Position numbers and translations under genes: made by a program | Notes under the pieces: generated by a model | The model's input: the letters and a program-made list of their open reading frames with translations, nothing else | What the model was told of the DNA's origin: nothing | The model's database searches: none | Assembly: GCA_013398615.1 (NCBI GenBank) | Contig: VZSR01001685.1 | Coordinates: 49,055,075-49,119,074 of the forward strand | Source of the DNA: Brachypodius melanocephalos | Taxonomy: Eukaryota > Chordata > Aves > Passeriformes > Pycnonotidae | DNA length: 64,000 nt | Reading direction: 5' to 3' | In this document: one piece after another, positions 50,736 through 63,407 of the stretch | How the letters are laid out: every line of letters starts with the position of its first letter | Numbering within the stretch: the first letter of the stretch is position 1

Positions 50736-52630
50736 GGGATACAAGTAGAAGTGTCATCCTTCCATCACAGAAGCAGATAACTATGCCAGATCCAAAGAAA
50801 ATAATTCACTGAGGGTAATGTAGGAAGAACTAGAGAGAAATGACAGACTCTAAACTCACTGTGTCTTATTTACTCCAAACCCTGCATGGAGTGCAGCTGG
50901 TCTTCAGCTCAGAGGAACTGCTGGGAACCAAAATCTACCTGCAGCACTCCTGCTTACCAGCCACCTCCTCAGGCTTGCATGGAAATTTGGTTTTAACTGT
51001 TAAGATCACAATTGCAGTGTTCCAAGCACTGGTCTTTCCTCCTCTCCCCTTTCCACTTGTGCACAGTGTCCAAGGAAAGGTGGTCACATGGCTGTTTGCA
51101 CACACAGCTCTTAGGGCTTAGGTTCTTTGCTGCCAAAAGGAATGTAAGGAAACATCCAGAGTCCCAGTCCTGCTTGGTGTCCTATATATCAGAACTCTCA
51201 GCAGATAAGAATTCTTTACCTGCCAAGACTGGAATCCCACTGACCCACACCGTGTGACCCCCCCAAAACCTGTGGTACAATTTTCCCCTTCCGTTCCTGT
51301 GTGCAGCACATATAGCAGTAACTTCCTCTTGCAGAATTTGTTCTCTGAGAAAATGTGCTTCTGCAGCAGTTAAATAGCATGGAACATAAGAAATTCTGCT
51401 ATTTGGTGAGAACTTTTTCAAAGTTATATTTAATATGATTGAGAATTAGTTAATATAAAGAAATGGAAGTACTAAGAGGAATAAAAAGGCAAGGTGAGCA
51501 CATGAATAAAGCCATCCTATAAGGAATACCATAGATTAGTAAAATTAGAACATTTATCATTCCTGAGATGCTATACTGTATTTTATTTTTGTTTCCTGAT
51601 ATTCACATATATACTGCCAAGGTCTTACAATTTAATTCTTAATAAAGTTCACAGGTAATGTCTGAATCTCATTTAGCTTGAAAATGAAAGCACTGGCATC
51701 CTATTATTTTTCTTGTGGGGAAAGAAAAAGGAAAACAACTTAGATTTCAGAAACAGTATATTAATTTGGTGAATTTCCCTTAATTTATCATTAATCAAAA
51801 TGAATATCCTTTCAGCTTTGAGGCAGTTGTACCTTTGTGCTTAGAAAGAATAACATAATACTCTTATCAAAGTAATTCATAGACACATGCAAACATGAAA
51901 CAACACAGAAATACCACACTATCCACACTTCTAACACTTTGAATAAAAAGCCCACTAATCTGTGGGCTCATATTTTGGTTATAGTGAAATGCAGTTTGCT
52001 TTAGCATAAGGTCCTAAGCATCTATCTTACTCTTAGGTTTCAGTAGAAATACTCCTTGTCCTGTCTATCTTAGTACCACTCCTTATGAAAATCATCAAGG
52101 CAGGCTCTTCTGTTTCTGCCTTTGGTGGTACTTGAAATCCACAGTCTGAATACTGTCATTGTTAATGAAATAGAATACCCCTGTATATAAATAAAATTGA
52201 AACATTTGGTCTCGTACGCAGATAATGTAAAATATATCACAGCAGTGATTACCTTTAAATGCTAGGCATGGCATTCCAGGTTGCAGTATTTCTGAAAAAA
52301 GCCGTAGTCATAGTACTGCTCTCCTGCTGCCAGCAAGGTTTAGCTGATCAAGTCGAGGAGCAGCCGGTCGAATGAGTGTGTTGTGAAGTTCACGCTGTCA
52401 TGTAGAGCAGCATTTGCCAAACAGGCCACATACTTCCTCTCTGAGAAATAAGGAAGGCTCAAAGTGTTTGCAACAGATGAGGTTCCTGTTGCAAGTCACT
52501 ACTGAAGGCACATTTTATCTATGGGCTGAGAAAAACAGGGAGGTTTTCAATGCATTGCATCAGGGCTGGTTTCAGCAGATATAAAAAATGAGGGAAATAA
52601 CCCAGTTTACATTACTTATACAAAAAGGGT

Positions 52631-52654
52631 TTATTTTTTTCTTCTTCTTCTTCT
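52631..52654. repeat. T-run and (CTT)n microsatellite
   Basis: TATTTTTTTCTTCTTCTTCTTCTG; short pyrimidine repeat. Confidence 0.85.
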
Positions 52655-53137
52655 GAATTTATTTATCCAGTAATGCTCATTCCCCGACTGTTTTCTTTTA
52701 TGCATTCTTGCTATTTTTCTTCTGACAGACAGGAAGAAGCACAAAACATTTTTTTCTCTCTTATTGAGTCTGAATAGGAATGCAGCCTTTGCTTTACGCT
52801 TCATTCTGTACACCAAAATACCTCTGTCTGCAAATAATTGAGGCTTAAGATCAGCAAAGAAGAAATACAGATTGAAAGCCAGCTTGTGAAGCCCATTTTC
52901 ACATTAGTTGCAGAAAGTGCAGAAGCCTCAGGATTCTCCTCATCTCAGTATCTGAGATGGAGGAACCAAGATACTGACCTGTTAAATAACCCGACTAAAG
53001 GCAGTGAAGAATATTGTGCTGTGGATATGAATATAGAAGTCAAAGGAATTTATTAAAGTTTGCCCTTTGCTTTTATAATCAAGATGGGATCTGAAAAACT
53101 CATATCCCTAACACAGAATAGAAAAATAATAAAAAAC

Positions 53138-53190
53138 CAAGCACAAAAAACAAACAAACAAAACCTTTACAAACCCAAAGAAAACAAAAT
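53138..53190. repeat. A/C-rich (CAAA)n-like tract
   Basis: CAAAAAACAAACAAACAAAACC and following A-rich sequence; low complexity. Confidence 0.75.
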
Positions 53191-55626
53191 AACCCAACGA
53201 GCCCAAGCAGATTTCCTACTTCACACCAGAGTAGCTCCAAGTAGGTGCTTATGTGGGAGCTGTTGTGTAACTGTTATTGAAGCCAGGAAACACTGATCAA
53301 ATCACTAAAGCTGTGCCAAAAATTGGTAATTTGGTAATTTCAGGAGAACATTCTTTCTCTTTGATGGGGTGTACCAGCAGTCCTCAGTTTGAAGGGACAG
53401 GAAAGCACTAGGGAGCTTGATAAGCTAATCAGTCTATAGCACAGCTCCATGGTTACCCTGGCCAGTTATATTTTCACTGTTTAGGACTTTCTTGCTTTCT
53501 TCAAATCAGAAGGATGTGACGTGCATGTCCATTAATGCATTCACTGAAATGATGAACACTGTCTCTGGAACTACTCAAATATCATGAGTTAGGAGATGTC
53601 TGCATGTGGGAATAGGCAGAGGCAGAGCCTTTTCCTGATCCTTCTCACCACACTCAGGCTGCCTCTGGCAGTTTCTGTGCCTTTACAAGAAGCAAGGTTA
53701 CATCCTTAAATGCACTTGGGAATAGGACAGATCTCAGACAGAGCAGAAGAGGTTGATCACACTTTAAGGAGAGGTTGGACTTGTTTGATAGAACATGATC
53801 TGCTGGAAACACAGTAAATCTCAGACACTTTGTACCGTGCTTGTAGAGGAACAGATGAGTTTGCAGTAGTGGTAGATAGAATTCTCCATTTCTGTGTCAT
53901 TTCTGCCTGTTGCTGGTGGCTGTCTGCTCGTGTGCAATGATGAGAGCTGATTTACCCTTTCAGGTGCATTTAGCTAATACCTTCTTTCAAATAGGATAAT
54001 TGATAAAGTAGTGTCTAAATGGAAGAAAGTGCTTGTATGAATTAAGTGGGGCTTTATATGTCATCTTAGAAATATTCATATCCTGTTATTCAGGTCACTA
54101 ACCTGACACAGGCCCTCTGTGAGTCACTTGTGAGAGGAACATTGTCCTTGCAGGGCTGCCTCTGATGTCAGCAAAGAGGGGATTGCAATGGCTGATATAT
54201 GAAAAAGAAATCTTCTTTCTTCAAAATGTTATTTTTAATATAAGAGAGAGAACCCTTGGCTTCCTCCCATATTTATGTGGAAATTTAGGTCTAGTAGACA
54301 ATATGGAGGGAAAAACATTACTTTCTCAGTTTTCCCTTCCATTGCTGGACTGACTTGACCATTCCCTGTTACACTCCCTGTGCTGGTGGTTGCCAGGTGT
54401 GTGCCAAATATCTTCTTAGCTGTGACAGAGACTCCCTGAGCTGTTCCCAAAGCTTTCTGCTTCTCCAGGCTCTTGAACCCAGGTTTCATGAAAGCCTGGA
54501 AAAATGACATTAATGTCATCACACAGAGCCCTGCAATCTTGGTGTCTCTTGTAAGCACTTGTCACTACATCAAAGTGGGTATCTAAGGAAAAACAGTGAA
54601 GGACACTGGAAAACAACCCTGCAAGAAAGAAGCAAATAGGGTCCAAATTGAAAACAACTTCTGAAATATTTTAAATCCAGTCTATTAAAGAATAATCTCC
54701 TAAACTCATTGCGAAAGTGATTCAGTGGTCACTTAGTTGCAGTTTGCTTATTTTTGCAGGGAGAAAAAACAGGATTTAAACAGTATCTTTAATCTGGCAT
54801 TAACTGAAACTGAAGACATCCTCAAACAGAAATAAGGTACTGTTGCCTGTCCATGGAGTGATTATTCTTAGGCGGAAACTGCCAAGGAGAAGGCTGCAGT
54901 ATCTGTTTCTCTGTGTCTCTGAGCACAGCTTAAATGCTTCATGCAAGATCAGGCTCTAGTCAAACACAAGCGTGTTTTAAGTGATAGGAAGCACTTGAGC
55001 TCAGCAGTCAGGAAATGGAAGAGCCCTGGCTATCCCGGAGGTCAAACCAGATGGTCTGACAGATACTTCTGGCTGGGAACTGTGCATCTGAGCCTGGAGA
55101 GTGCCTATTTTTAACAAATAAAATATTGCTGTACAGCTGGCTCTTTTGGGAAAATAGTATTCTCAGGACATTTCCTTGGTCTGGCTGTTTGCATTAGATG
55201 TCTTTTGATCTCATTTTCTGGTGGTGTTACCGTAATTGCTGTTTGCATTGCCTATAGCAGGATTCAGGGCACAGAAAAAGCCTGCTTTGGTTGCAGCCAT
55301 CAGAGAAACTTCATTCACTTGCAGGGAGTGCGTGTGTTGAGGAGACAATGTGGCTCAAGAAAGAATTTCATTTTCAAGTCAGTTTGGAAAAAAACAAGAG
55401 GTCGTGATGTGAGGAGAGGAAGCTGCATTTGGGTTTGCAGAATGTGGGTGATAAAATCTAGTTCCAGTGAAGTTTCTAATTATTGGGTGTGTCCTGAATA
55501 ATTTTTGAAAAATTTTGCAGATGTGAACTTCAAAACGAAATGAAGAATCAAAAGGCATTCAGCACTGCAGCTTATGTGGAAATTGTCTTTTCCAGATATG
55601 TTGTGAGACAGAGGTACAGAGTACAG

Positions 55627-55850
55627 TGTGGTGGGTTGACTCTGCTGCCCACTAAATCTACTCTGTCACTCCCTCCTCAGCTGGCAGGGGAGAGAAAATA
55701 AAATGGAATTCTCATGGGTCAAGATAAGTACAGGAAGAGATCACCCACTAGTTACCATCACAGACAGGGTAATTAAATGAATTTATTTTAATTAGTTTAA
55801 TTTATTACCAATTAAACAGAGCACGATAATGAGAAGTAAAGCATGATTAT
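55627..55850. mobile_element. Possible endogenous-retrovirus LTR fragment
   Basis: Starts with TGTGGTGGGTTGAC and includes CACTCCCTCCTCAGCTGGCAGGGGAGAGAAAATA, then CATGGGTCAAGATAAG and GGAAGAGATCACCCACTAGTTACCATCA. This word order resembles an LTR family I recall as abundant in songbirds. No viral gene is present. The right boundary and orientation are uncertain; part of the sequence up to about 56120 may belong to it. Confidence 0.5.
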
Positions 55851-58800
55851 GATCTGGGATTTTCCACTCTCACTCTGCCTCACAACACTGCAAATATTTC
55901 ATTTAGACTCCCTCACTACCAAAACATGGTCACACAAACCAAACAGAGGTCCATATATTCTTTTTTATCATCTCATCACAACAGCAGCAAGAGTTTGTGG
56001 AGGAAGAATTGGGATGCCCAGGATAGCATCAATGAAAGTCTGTTGAGCTATGATGTCCCAGAAGAAAAGTTTGCAAGAGGCACTGGCCCCAGCTCAGCTG
56101 GTCACAGCCTCATAATAAAGTGAGAATTCACCTTCACATAATACTGATTCATCAGCTTCTCACCGGTGTGAGCTGCAACATTTCCTGGTATCTGAATTTC
56201 TACCATGTAGCTGAACCTCTAATACTGAAAATATTAAAGAAAATGCTTTATTATTGAAAATAAAAAAGAAATGCTGACAGTGTTCCTGTTCCCTGAACTA
56301 AATAGTACCGAAGGCTTTGGCTCCCATTTTCCATGCCATCACTTGTTGGAGTAAATGCTATGGCTCAACACTATAAAGTTCCTTCTGTTACTATGAATTT
56401 TGGAGAACAGTGTAACAGTGCTGTTGTGGATTGTCTAACACAGCTGCAACTGCTTCTTCTTAGCACTTCTGAACACTTTTGACTGGGTCGATGTCAAAAA
56501 TGTCAATGGAACTTCCTCTGTCTTCCTCTTCCCTCTTGTTGTGGGTCCATCTGTAAGGACAGCTAAAACAAGAAGTGTGTGTGGCTTCAGTACCCTGTAA
56601 ATCCCTTCTAAATGATCCCCCAGTGATGACAAGGTGGCTAATGACTACAGTTTTATTTTATATGTCAGTTTTTAGAGGTTCACTTTCAAAAAACAACTCT
56701 ACTGGAGTATCTGAAGATTTCACTTGTTATTTTTAAAAGTGGATTTTTAAGCTCTTATGTTCATAGATACAGAAGAATTCCCGGAGAATTAAAAAACAGA
56801 GGACTAACAAAAAGAACACAGTGTTTGTTATTCTTGAGCTGATCTCATGATTTTTGGTTTTCTGATTCATGATTCTGTCATGTTGATGGTAATATGGGTG
56901 CTATGTAATGGAAATAAACAGGCCCTCCACTATTTCTGCTTCTGCCTAAGTAGTCCTATTTTTTAAAGTACACAAGGCCCCCATTACTGGTTGCTGGGAC
57001 TAATCACACAAATAAACTACAGTTTTATAGGAAAAGAGGGAACTGCTAAGTGTAGTTCTGTTATTCTCTGTGTCCTGAGCCTACCTGTAATGTGGATTCA
57101 GTAGGGAAGATTTCTGTTTAATGTGAAAATTGCAGGCTCAAAAAAGAAAGAAAATTAGTTCTGGGCGATGCCACCTTCTGTTCTCACTTATTTGTTCCTG
57201 AAGGGGTTTTTTTTTTGGCAATAATAAAGAAGCAGTGACCCTGAATTTTGATGTGAATTTCTAAAATAGAGAACCGGTACAGTTTTGCTTGCATAATTTC
57301 TGCCCTAAGAGGAGCCATGTTTCTAAAGCCTGGAACATATTTTGGATGCACCTGGGAAGGAAACATAATGGTATTGTTTCCAAATACTCTTTGTATGATG
57401 CCTCATGTTTCTCTATCCCCTTCTTCCAGTCCTAGTAAAAATTAAGCATGATTAAAAGTAGTAGATACCACATCTCTTTTAAACCCCAAAGATTTGATCT
57501 CTTTCAAACCCCAGATGCAAGACTTGCTTCCTGAATATGGGTGTTACCAAAAAAGCAAACTGAGGAAGTGGCCATTAGCATGGAAAATAGAAGAAAAAGT
57601 ACAGAATAAAGAGCAATTAAACCTGTTGTAATCACTCATAGGTTACTTTCATAGAAAGAAGAGAAAATGATCCACAGCCAGACTGAGGCTGCATCAAGCT
57701 CTCCTGCCCTCAGAAATGTATTTGCAGATGTTTGGGGGTTTTGTTTTACTCATCAAGCTTTGACTGTATCTACCGCCAGCCAATCCTGTGCTGTGCTGTG
57801 AAGATTTCCCTGCCCAGGCTTTTAGTTCTACCCCTGCAGTAGAGAACTTGGGGGACACTTCTATCCAGAACCTTTTGCAGTCTTTGTTTTACTCCGTACA
57901 TGACCTCAAGGGCAATCTTTCAGACTGTAGATATCTGAGACACGGAAACTTTGCACAGCTTTTAAAATCTCTGGGTGGAAACGTGTTCAAAAGCAAGCAC
58001 ACACAAGGATGTTTTATTTAGTCTCAGTGAATTTTTGGATTCCATATATCATCTGATTTCAGTACTCCTTCCCTACAAAACTTGGCCTTTTAATAGGGCA
58101 ACTTCAGATTTTCCACAGAAACGGACAATTTCAAAATTTGTGAAACTTGTGGCATTCGGGAAACTAAAGCCCTTTAATATTTTATGAATTTGTTTTGCTT
58201 TGTTTTAAATGAATGCCATTTGGTGGTACTGGATACTTGATAAAGCTTGCTAAGCACATTCAGATCTGATGTGGAAGAATATGTTTGCCAGATTAGTGGG
58301 TAAATATTGTGCAGTCCTGGATTTAATTCTTCTGCTGTATTGAGGGGCTCATGATATTGAGGCTCCTAACTCCACATGAAATATAAGGAAGCTCCTCTTC
58401 TGCGGGAAGCTGACAGGGTGTGTAATCCCTTTCTAGTCTCGTTCATCATGACTCTGATGAACATGCTCTTCCAAAGGCCAAGTTAAAATACATGGTTCTC
58501 ACTCTGTGTGCTGGGAACCCACCCACAGACAAGATACTCTCATCAAAGATATTTTTCTTTCTCTCTTATGACCAGCTGAGTCAGTGCACCTAGTCAGCAG
58601 CTGTGCCTTACAAATACAAATACAAATATCGTGTCTTACAAACACAAAATAGGCCACTGCAAATCCCATGAGAGGATAAAGCCCGTTGCTCACTTGAGTC
58701 CTCATCTAAATTGAGTGCTGAAGTGAGGAATAAAACCAAGTGGTGTTTATTTCTTCTTCTTTAGTTCTTCCACTCTCTTAAAACTCAAGATGGCTCTTAC

Positions 58801-60155
58801 AGTGGCCCAGATTAAAAAACTAGGATTTTCCTTTGCTTATCTGCAGCTATCTCCATCTCAGTCATTAAGCCTATAACAGTGCTTGTTTTCCAGATCTGTT
58901 AAAAAAGAAAAGAAACCTTTCAGGAGGGTAGTAGCACTGGAAATTTTGCATGAAGTGAACTAAAAGACTGTCTCTGCACCCAAATAATAACCTCTTTCTC
59001 ACTATTTTTGGAAACCAATTTCTCCAGTTTTCAGCAACGGTATCCCATTAGTATCAATGGCTCTGCTTGTTTGAAATATAAAAAATGTCCTGGGGACTGG
59101 CCAGGGCTTCACAGAGTTCTTTTGACTCAGAGGCGTGAAACAATTTCAATTTAAAGATTTGTTGTTTGTTTTCTGTTTCTTTTTAACTTGCTTTTCAAGA
59201 CTTGTAGTTATGCTCTGAGCAAATTCAGTACGAAGTAAATTAATCAGTTCAATAGATCATGGTCTTTCATATCATGCATCTAGGTTGTGAGGTTTTTTAG
59301 AGGACAGAAGCTAATCTTAGCAGCTATTATCAGTAAACTGGTGCAAACGTTTGGAAATTAGTCATTGAGCCATGTCAGAGCTATTCCAACCTTTCTGTTC
59401 TAGGTCAGATCTTATCAGATTTAAGCATTTTCAACAAGTAGTTTTCATGTTTACTCAAAAATGTTGTGCTATCCTTTCTTGTTGAGAACATTTGCTATGT
59501 TGGCACAGCTGCAGGAAGAATACGAAGAGTCTGGGGTAGAGGCTGGACTGTAGCCTCTGCTCTTGTTTTGATCATCATGCTCTGGTTAATCTTCTGCAGT
59601 TTCCTTTAGTCTGTTGTTCCTACTTCCTCAGTTCATAGCACTTCCAGACCCTCATCGCTCCTTGTGCTAGTTATCTTTGGTTTCTAGCTGAAGCTGATTT
59701 ACACTCAATGTGAATACTTAGTGCTGATTTGTCCTTATACCAGCATTATCCCCAGGTAGAAATGGCTCTTGTTTATCAGAGCTATGATAAAACTCCATTT
59801 AGTCTCCTCTTGTAGGGAAGCTCTCCATTCCCGCATGTGCCTCATAGCACCCTCTTTTTATCTGCTTCTGTCTCAATGTTTCTCCTTCCACCAAAGTTTT
59901 CAGAAAGATTTGTGATTTGGTTATAGACATAATATAGACACTTATAGCTTTTCCAAAATAACTGTGGCAGAGCTGGAAACAACCTGACTGACCCTTCACC
60001 CCTTTTCTTTGATCTTTAGAACTCGCTTATTTTAAAAGCCAGGAATTTACATTCTGCAGGTGGACAGATTTTTCTTCTCATCTTTTTTACTTGCACCAGG
60101 GAACCAGGTGTTCTGGCAATATGTGTTGACTGATATTGTGGGGTTTTTTTTCTAG

Positions 60156-60320
60156 GGAGGCTCAGCTTTTTCTCCGGCATTCATAATTACTACAAGGAGA
60201 GCACAGACCCAAGCAGCAGCCCTGGCTGAAGATGTGGGGTGCCCTTCATCCACCAGTGAGGAAATTGTAGCCTGCCTTCGTCAGTTGCCTGCTCGTGTCC
60301 TCAATGATGCCCAAACTAAG
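60156..60320 (+). CDS. TG: Thyroglobulin exon 9 of window: ChEL domain after the host intron
   Basis: 165 bases, phase 0 in and out, 55 codons. The peptide runs GGSAFSPAFIITTRRAQTQ, then ALAEDVGCPSSTSEEIVACL and RQLPARVLNDAQTK. It matches human GGSALSPA through VLNDAQTK, with both cysteines of the GCP...ACL loop kept. The acceptor is an uninterrupted T-run followed by CTAG; the donor is GTACAA, weaker than the others. Confidence 0.96.
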
Positions 60321-61071
60321 GTACAATGCAGCAAAGCATATGTCATTGGCAAGAAGTCAAAAAGTTTCCATTCACACAAAGCTGTGAGAAAGCTTAAGAA
60401 ATAATTTAGTCTGAATCCTCCTGAAAGAGGAACAGGACTATTTTTGGTGGAAGGAAGTTGTTGTCCATGACATCCAGCTCTGAGTTATGAATACTCACAC
60501 TTTGATTCTCCTTTAGAGTAAATTCCTTTTAAACTGCTTTAATCCTATCTTCTCAAATAAATCTAAATATTGTTTTTTGCCTTCTTTCAGTTCCCTCTTG
60601 TCTGCCCCTGGGTGTTACTCTAGAAGAGACTCAGATGTCTGTAGCTCTAATAGCAGAACTTATGCAGAAAGCGAAGCAGGATGGGATGTCAGTGTTCTGT
60701 ATTTGAAGTGGGAGGCTTGTGAAAGCTGCAGTATAAATAATTCTAGAGATGGATCCTTTACTCACAAATTTAAACACCCACTGGCAATAAATTTGCCAAT
60801 GAGGACCAGCATGGACTCAATCCATAGTTTTAAATAACATTTTTATGACTATAAGACCATCATTTCCCTTGGCCTCTTCAGTTTGTTTCACTTAGTTGAG
60901 ACTGTCAGCAAAATCATTGTTTCCTGCCAATGATGAGTTTGCACTTATATTATCTGGTCATTTGTTCACTTGAAGGGAAACAGATCAGTTGAATTAAGCA
61001 TAAATAAAATAGAATTTAAAGGGTAACCTGAATTAACTGCACAATTCTTGCTCTTTGTTTTGCCAACACAG
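60321..61071. other. TG intron between window exons 9 and 10
   Basis: A 751-base intron, GTACAA to CAACACAG. An open frame at 60577-60837 shows no recognisable content. Confidence 0.85.
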
Positions 61072-61239
61072 CTGCTAGCTATAAGTGGCCCATTCCAGTA
61101 CTGGGGTCCAGTGGTGGATGGAATTTACCTCCAGGAACCTTTGGCTAAAGCCCTGCAGCGCTCTCGGCTTCAGAAAGTAGATCTGCTCATTGGCAGTGCT
61201 CAGCAAGATGGGCTCATCAGCAGAGCCAAGGCAATTAAG
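61072..61239 (+). CDS. TG: Thyroglobulin exon 10 of window: ChEL domain
   Basis: 168 bases, phase 0 in and out, 56 codons. The peptide is LLAISGPFQYWGPVVDGIYL, then QEPLAKALQRSRLQKVDLLI and GSAQQDGLISRAKAIK. It matches the human block LLAVSGPFHYWGPVIDG through QDDGLINRAKAVK. F-x-PVVDG is the carboxylesterase strand before the acidic residue of the triad. Donor GTAGGA. The next TG exon is not in the window. Confidence 0.96.
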
Positions 61240-63407
61240 GTAGGAAGACACTCACTGTTAATGAACTGATGGGTATCACTGTGATTACAGTGACAACAGT
61301 AATCATCTGCAGCCTGGAGAGATGCTTTGTGATTTCTACAGGTTGTGAATTATGCTCCAAGAAATATGCAAATGCATTGTCCTTCTCCAGCCAGTCTTGG
61401 TCAGGATGACTAATGGCATAATAATATGTGTTGATTAATATTTCTGTGGGAGATATGAAAAGGTGAGAGACCAGAAGTGATTTTGCACTTATGTTCTACT
61501 ATCTTTAAAATCCTATTTACATTTCAATCTCAGTAGTATCTCACAAAGAAGAAAGCAACTTAATTATACATTTCTTCACTGTGCAGAAGGATTAAGTCAG
61601 CATTTTGAGGGTTTTTTAGCAACCTTTTCCTCTGTTGTCTCCTAGAAGTTCATTTTCTTGTAAAGATGATTCTGAGTATGAGCTAGCTGTAACAAAGAGC
61701 AGTGCTGGACTGATGTGTGGTCTAAGGTTTCCAGACAGAAACTGGTAAAAACAAAAAGAATTGTGTCCATCCTATACTCTCTGTTGCCATCTTGCAATAA
61801 CTCTGTGGATTTCACCTCTTAGAAGTCAGAGAAATGTCAGTCCCATCATCTCTTTGTTGGTAGCCAACAGCATATAGACCAATTTAATTCAGAATTAATG
61901 GCCTGTGTGAATTAAGTTCATATTACTTGTTTACTCTCTATCAGAACTTTCCTGCTCTTTTTTCATGTCTTTTTCTCTTTTGGAATCAATTTCAAGAGAA
62001 AGTCATAGGAGAAAGGCACAGAAGATATAGTGTGATGCTGGAGGCCTGCAGATAATGATCCAGACTCTGTGAGAGGGGAATAAACCTCAGTGACCTCATT
62101 ACAAGTCCTGTGATGAAGACTAGGAAGTGAAATTTTTTCCTTTACCACTATTTCTGCATATGACAGTTGTCGGCAAAATTGAGATGAAATTCTATGTTCT
62201 ATTAAAAATTTTGCAACAAATCATGTTTTTGATGAAAGGCACAAGTGCTAAATCCCAGCACTGTCTGATTGAAATGAAAAGAAAAAACACTTGCAACTGA
62301 GAGTTCAGTAGAAAAATGTTGCCTGTCCAAAAATAAAATCTGAAATATCTTTTTTATTTAAAGGCTTGCAGAAAATAAGGTTGGAAGGGAACTCAGTAAG
62401 TTGGTGCAACTCAGCCATAAGAAAGGGTCGTAGCTACTGATTATTTTTTTAATGCACCTTTTTCTCTAATTCTATTTTCCTATGGCTTCAAGTTTTTAGG
62501 ACTTGAAGGAATATGAATGCTTTGACCAGTCTGTATTCCTGTCTGGGTTGTTTTCTCAAAGACCTGCTGCAAGGTTGAAGTTTCCTGATTTCTCCCTTGT
62601 TGACACAGGGTATTATTAATTGCTGGGAAACTGTAATGCTCCTTCTGTGACTGAGCTACTTAAGAATATGCATTCTCCAAGTCCTCAGAAACATTTCTGT
62701 GTGCTAGCCATGATCATGTGTGGTTGCAGTCAGTCTGATGATGAAGTCCTGAATAAGCCACAGACGTATTTAGCTACAGTGACAAAAACTAGTGCAGATG
62801 GTGGTTGTTACTTGGAAGTCTGTGCCCCATTTCCTCTGTCATAAATGTCATAAGAGATCTTTAACCTGTGCTAAATGTCCTCTCCCCACAACAGACCGTG
62901 AAGAAGGATTTGAGACAATCCACACCATATCCCAATCATCTACATTATTAATTTTAAGGGTTCCTTTGTGGTAAATCTCACTTGCTCCTCTCCAGGAACA
63001 GCCAAAGCTGGTTTTACTGGTACACTAAGGAGTGTGGGAAGACTTAGCTGGTGGACAGAGCACTGAATTGAACTTGGGGAACCAAGGCACAATTACTAGT
63101 TTGCCTTTGACTACACCCAAAGTATTTCATCTGTTCTAAAAAGAGGGAACCAAACCTCCCTGGGGTGAAAATCCGCCTATGTCTGTGTTCCTGCTCTGCA
63201 GAGAAAAGATCCATGCATGTATTTCAGTAAACAAACACAGCTAAAAGGTGCTCTGGCAAGCATATGGAATTGGCAAAGTCCTAAATTCCATCTTCTTTAG
63301 GATGGCTGATTTAACTGTAGACAGTGCGAAAAATGAAGGGTAAAAACATTTAAGCCTTACTGACTTGCTCCACTGAAGCATAAAATAAGGACGTTACAAT
63401 TAGAAAT
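61240..63407. other. TG intron at right window edge
   Basis: AT-rich intron. A short piece near 62380-62420 (AAATAAGGTTGGAAGGGAACTC) looks like a small reverse CR1 end but is too brief to call. I searched for the next TG exon and did not find it. Confidence 0.7.

Larger units (their letters stand above)
26358..60155. other. 33.8-kb TG intron hosting SLA on the opposite strand
   Basis: Bounded by the GTGAGT donor after exon 8 and the TTTTTTTTCTAG acceptor before exon 9. Joining these exons reads ...RLLLM/GGSAFSP... in frame, matching the human junction. Because this one intron contains the entire SLA coding region, the two genes are nested head-against-tail. Confidence 0.95.
47031..60155. other. 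Host-intron DNA upstream of the SLA start
   Basis: About 13 kb with no coding exon I can support. It contains a CR1 piece (50510-50735), a CTT repeat (52631-52654), an A/C run (53138-53190) and a possible LTR fragment (55627-55850). The SLA promoter and any leader exon should lie here or beyond, but no CpG-rich or otherwise obvious promoter is visible by eye. Confidence 0.7.
1074..61239 (+). other. TG: Thyroglobulin gene, internal part (10 exons, partial at both ends)
   Basis: Ten + strand exons keep one reading frame across all nine junctions. Together they encode the end of the type 3 repeat region and the first part of the ChEL domain. TG is the secreted homodimeric prohormone stored in thyroid follicle colloid, whose iodinated tyrosines yield T4 and T3. 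Identification rests on recalled similarity to mammalian thyroglobulin, with near-identical short blocks such as QFLGVPYAAPPL, VGVFGFLS and VLNDAQTK. If human numbering holds, these are about exons 34-43, which would make the large intron number 41; that numbering is inferred, not seen. The beginning of the gene and its C-terminal hormone-forming end are outside the window. Confidence 0.96.

Noticed and set aside
54960..55090. Possible old CR1-type end (CAAACCAGATGGTCTGACAG...)
   Set aside because: Only loosely resembles a retroelement tail; too diverged to call without a library search.
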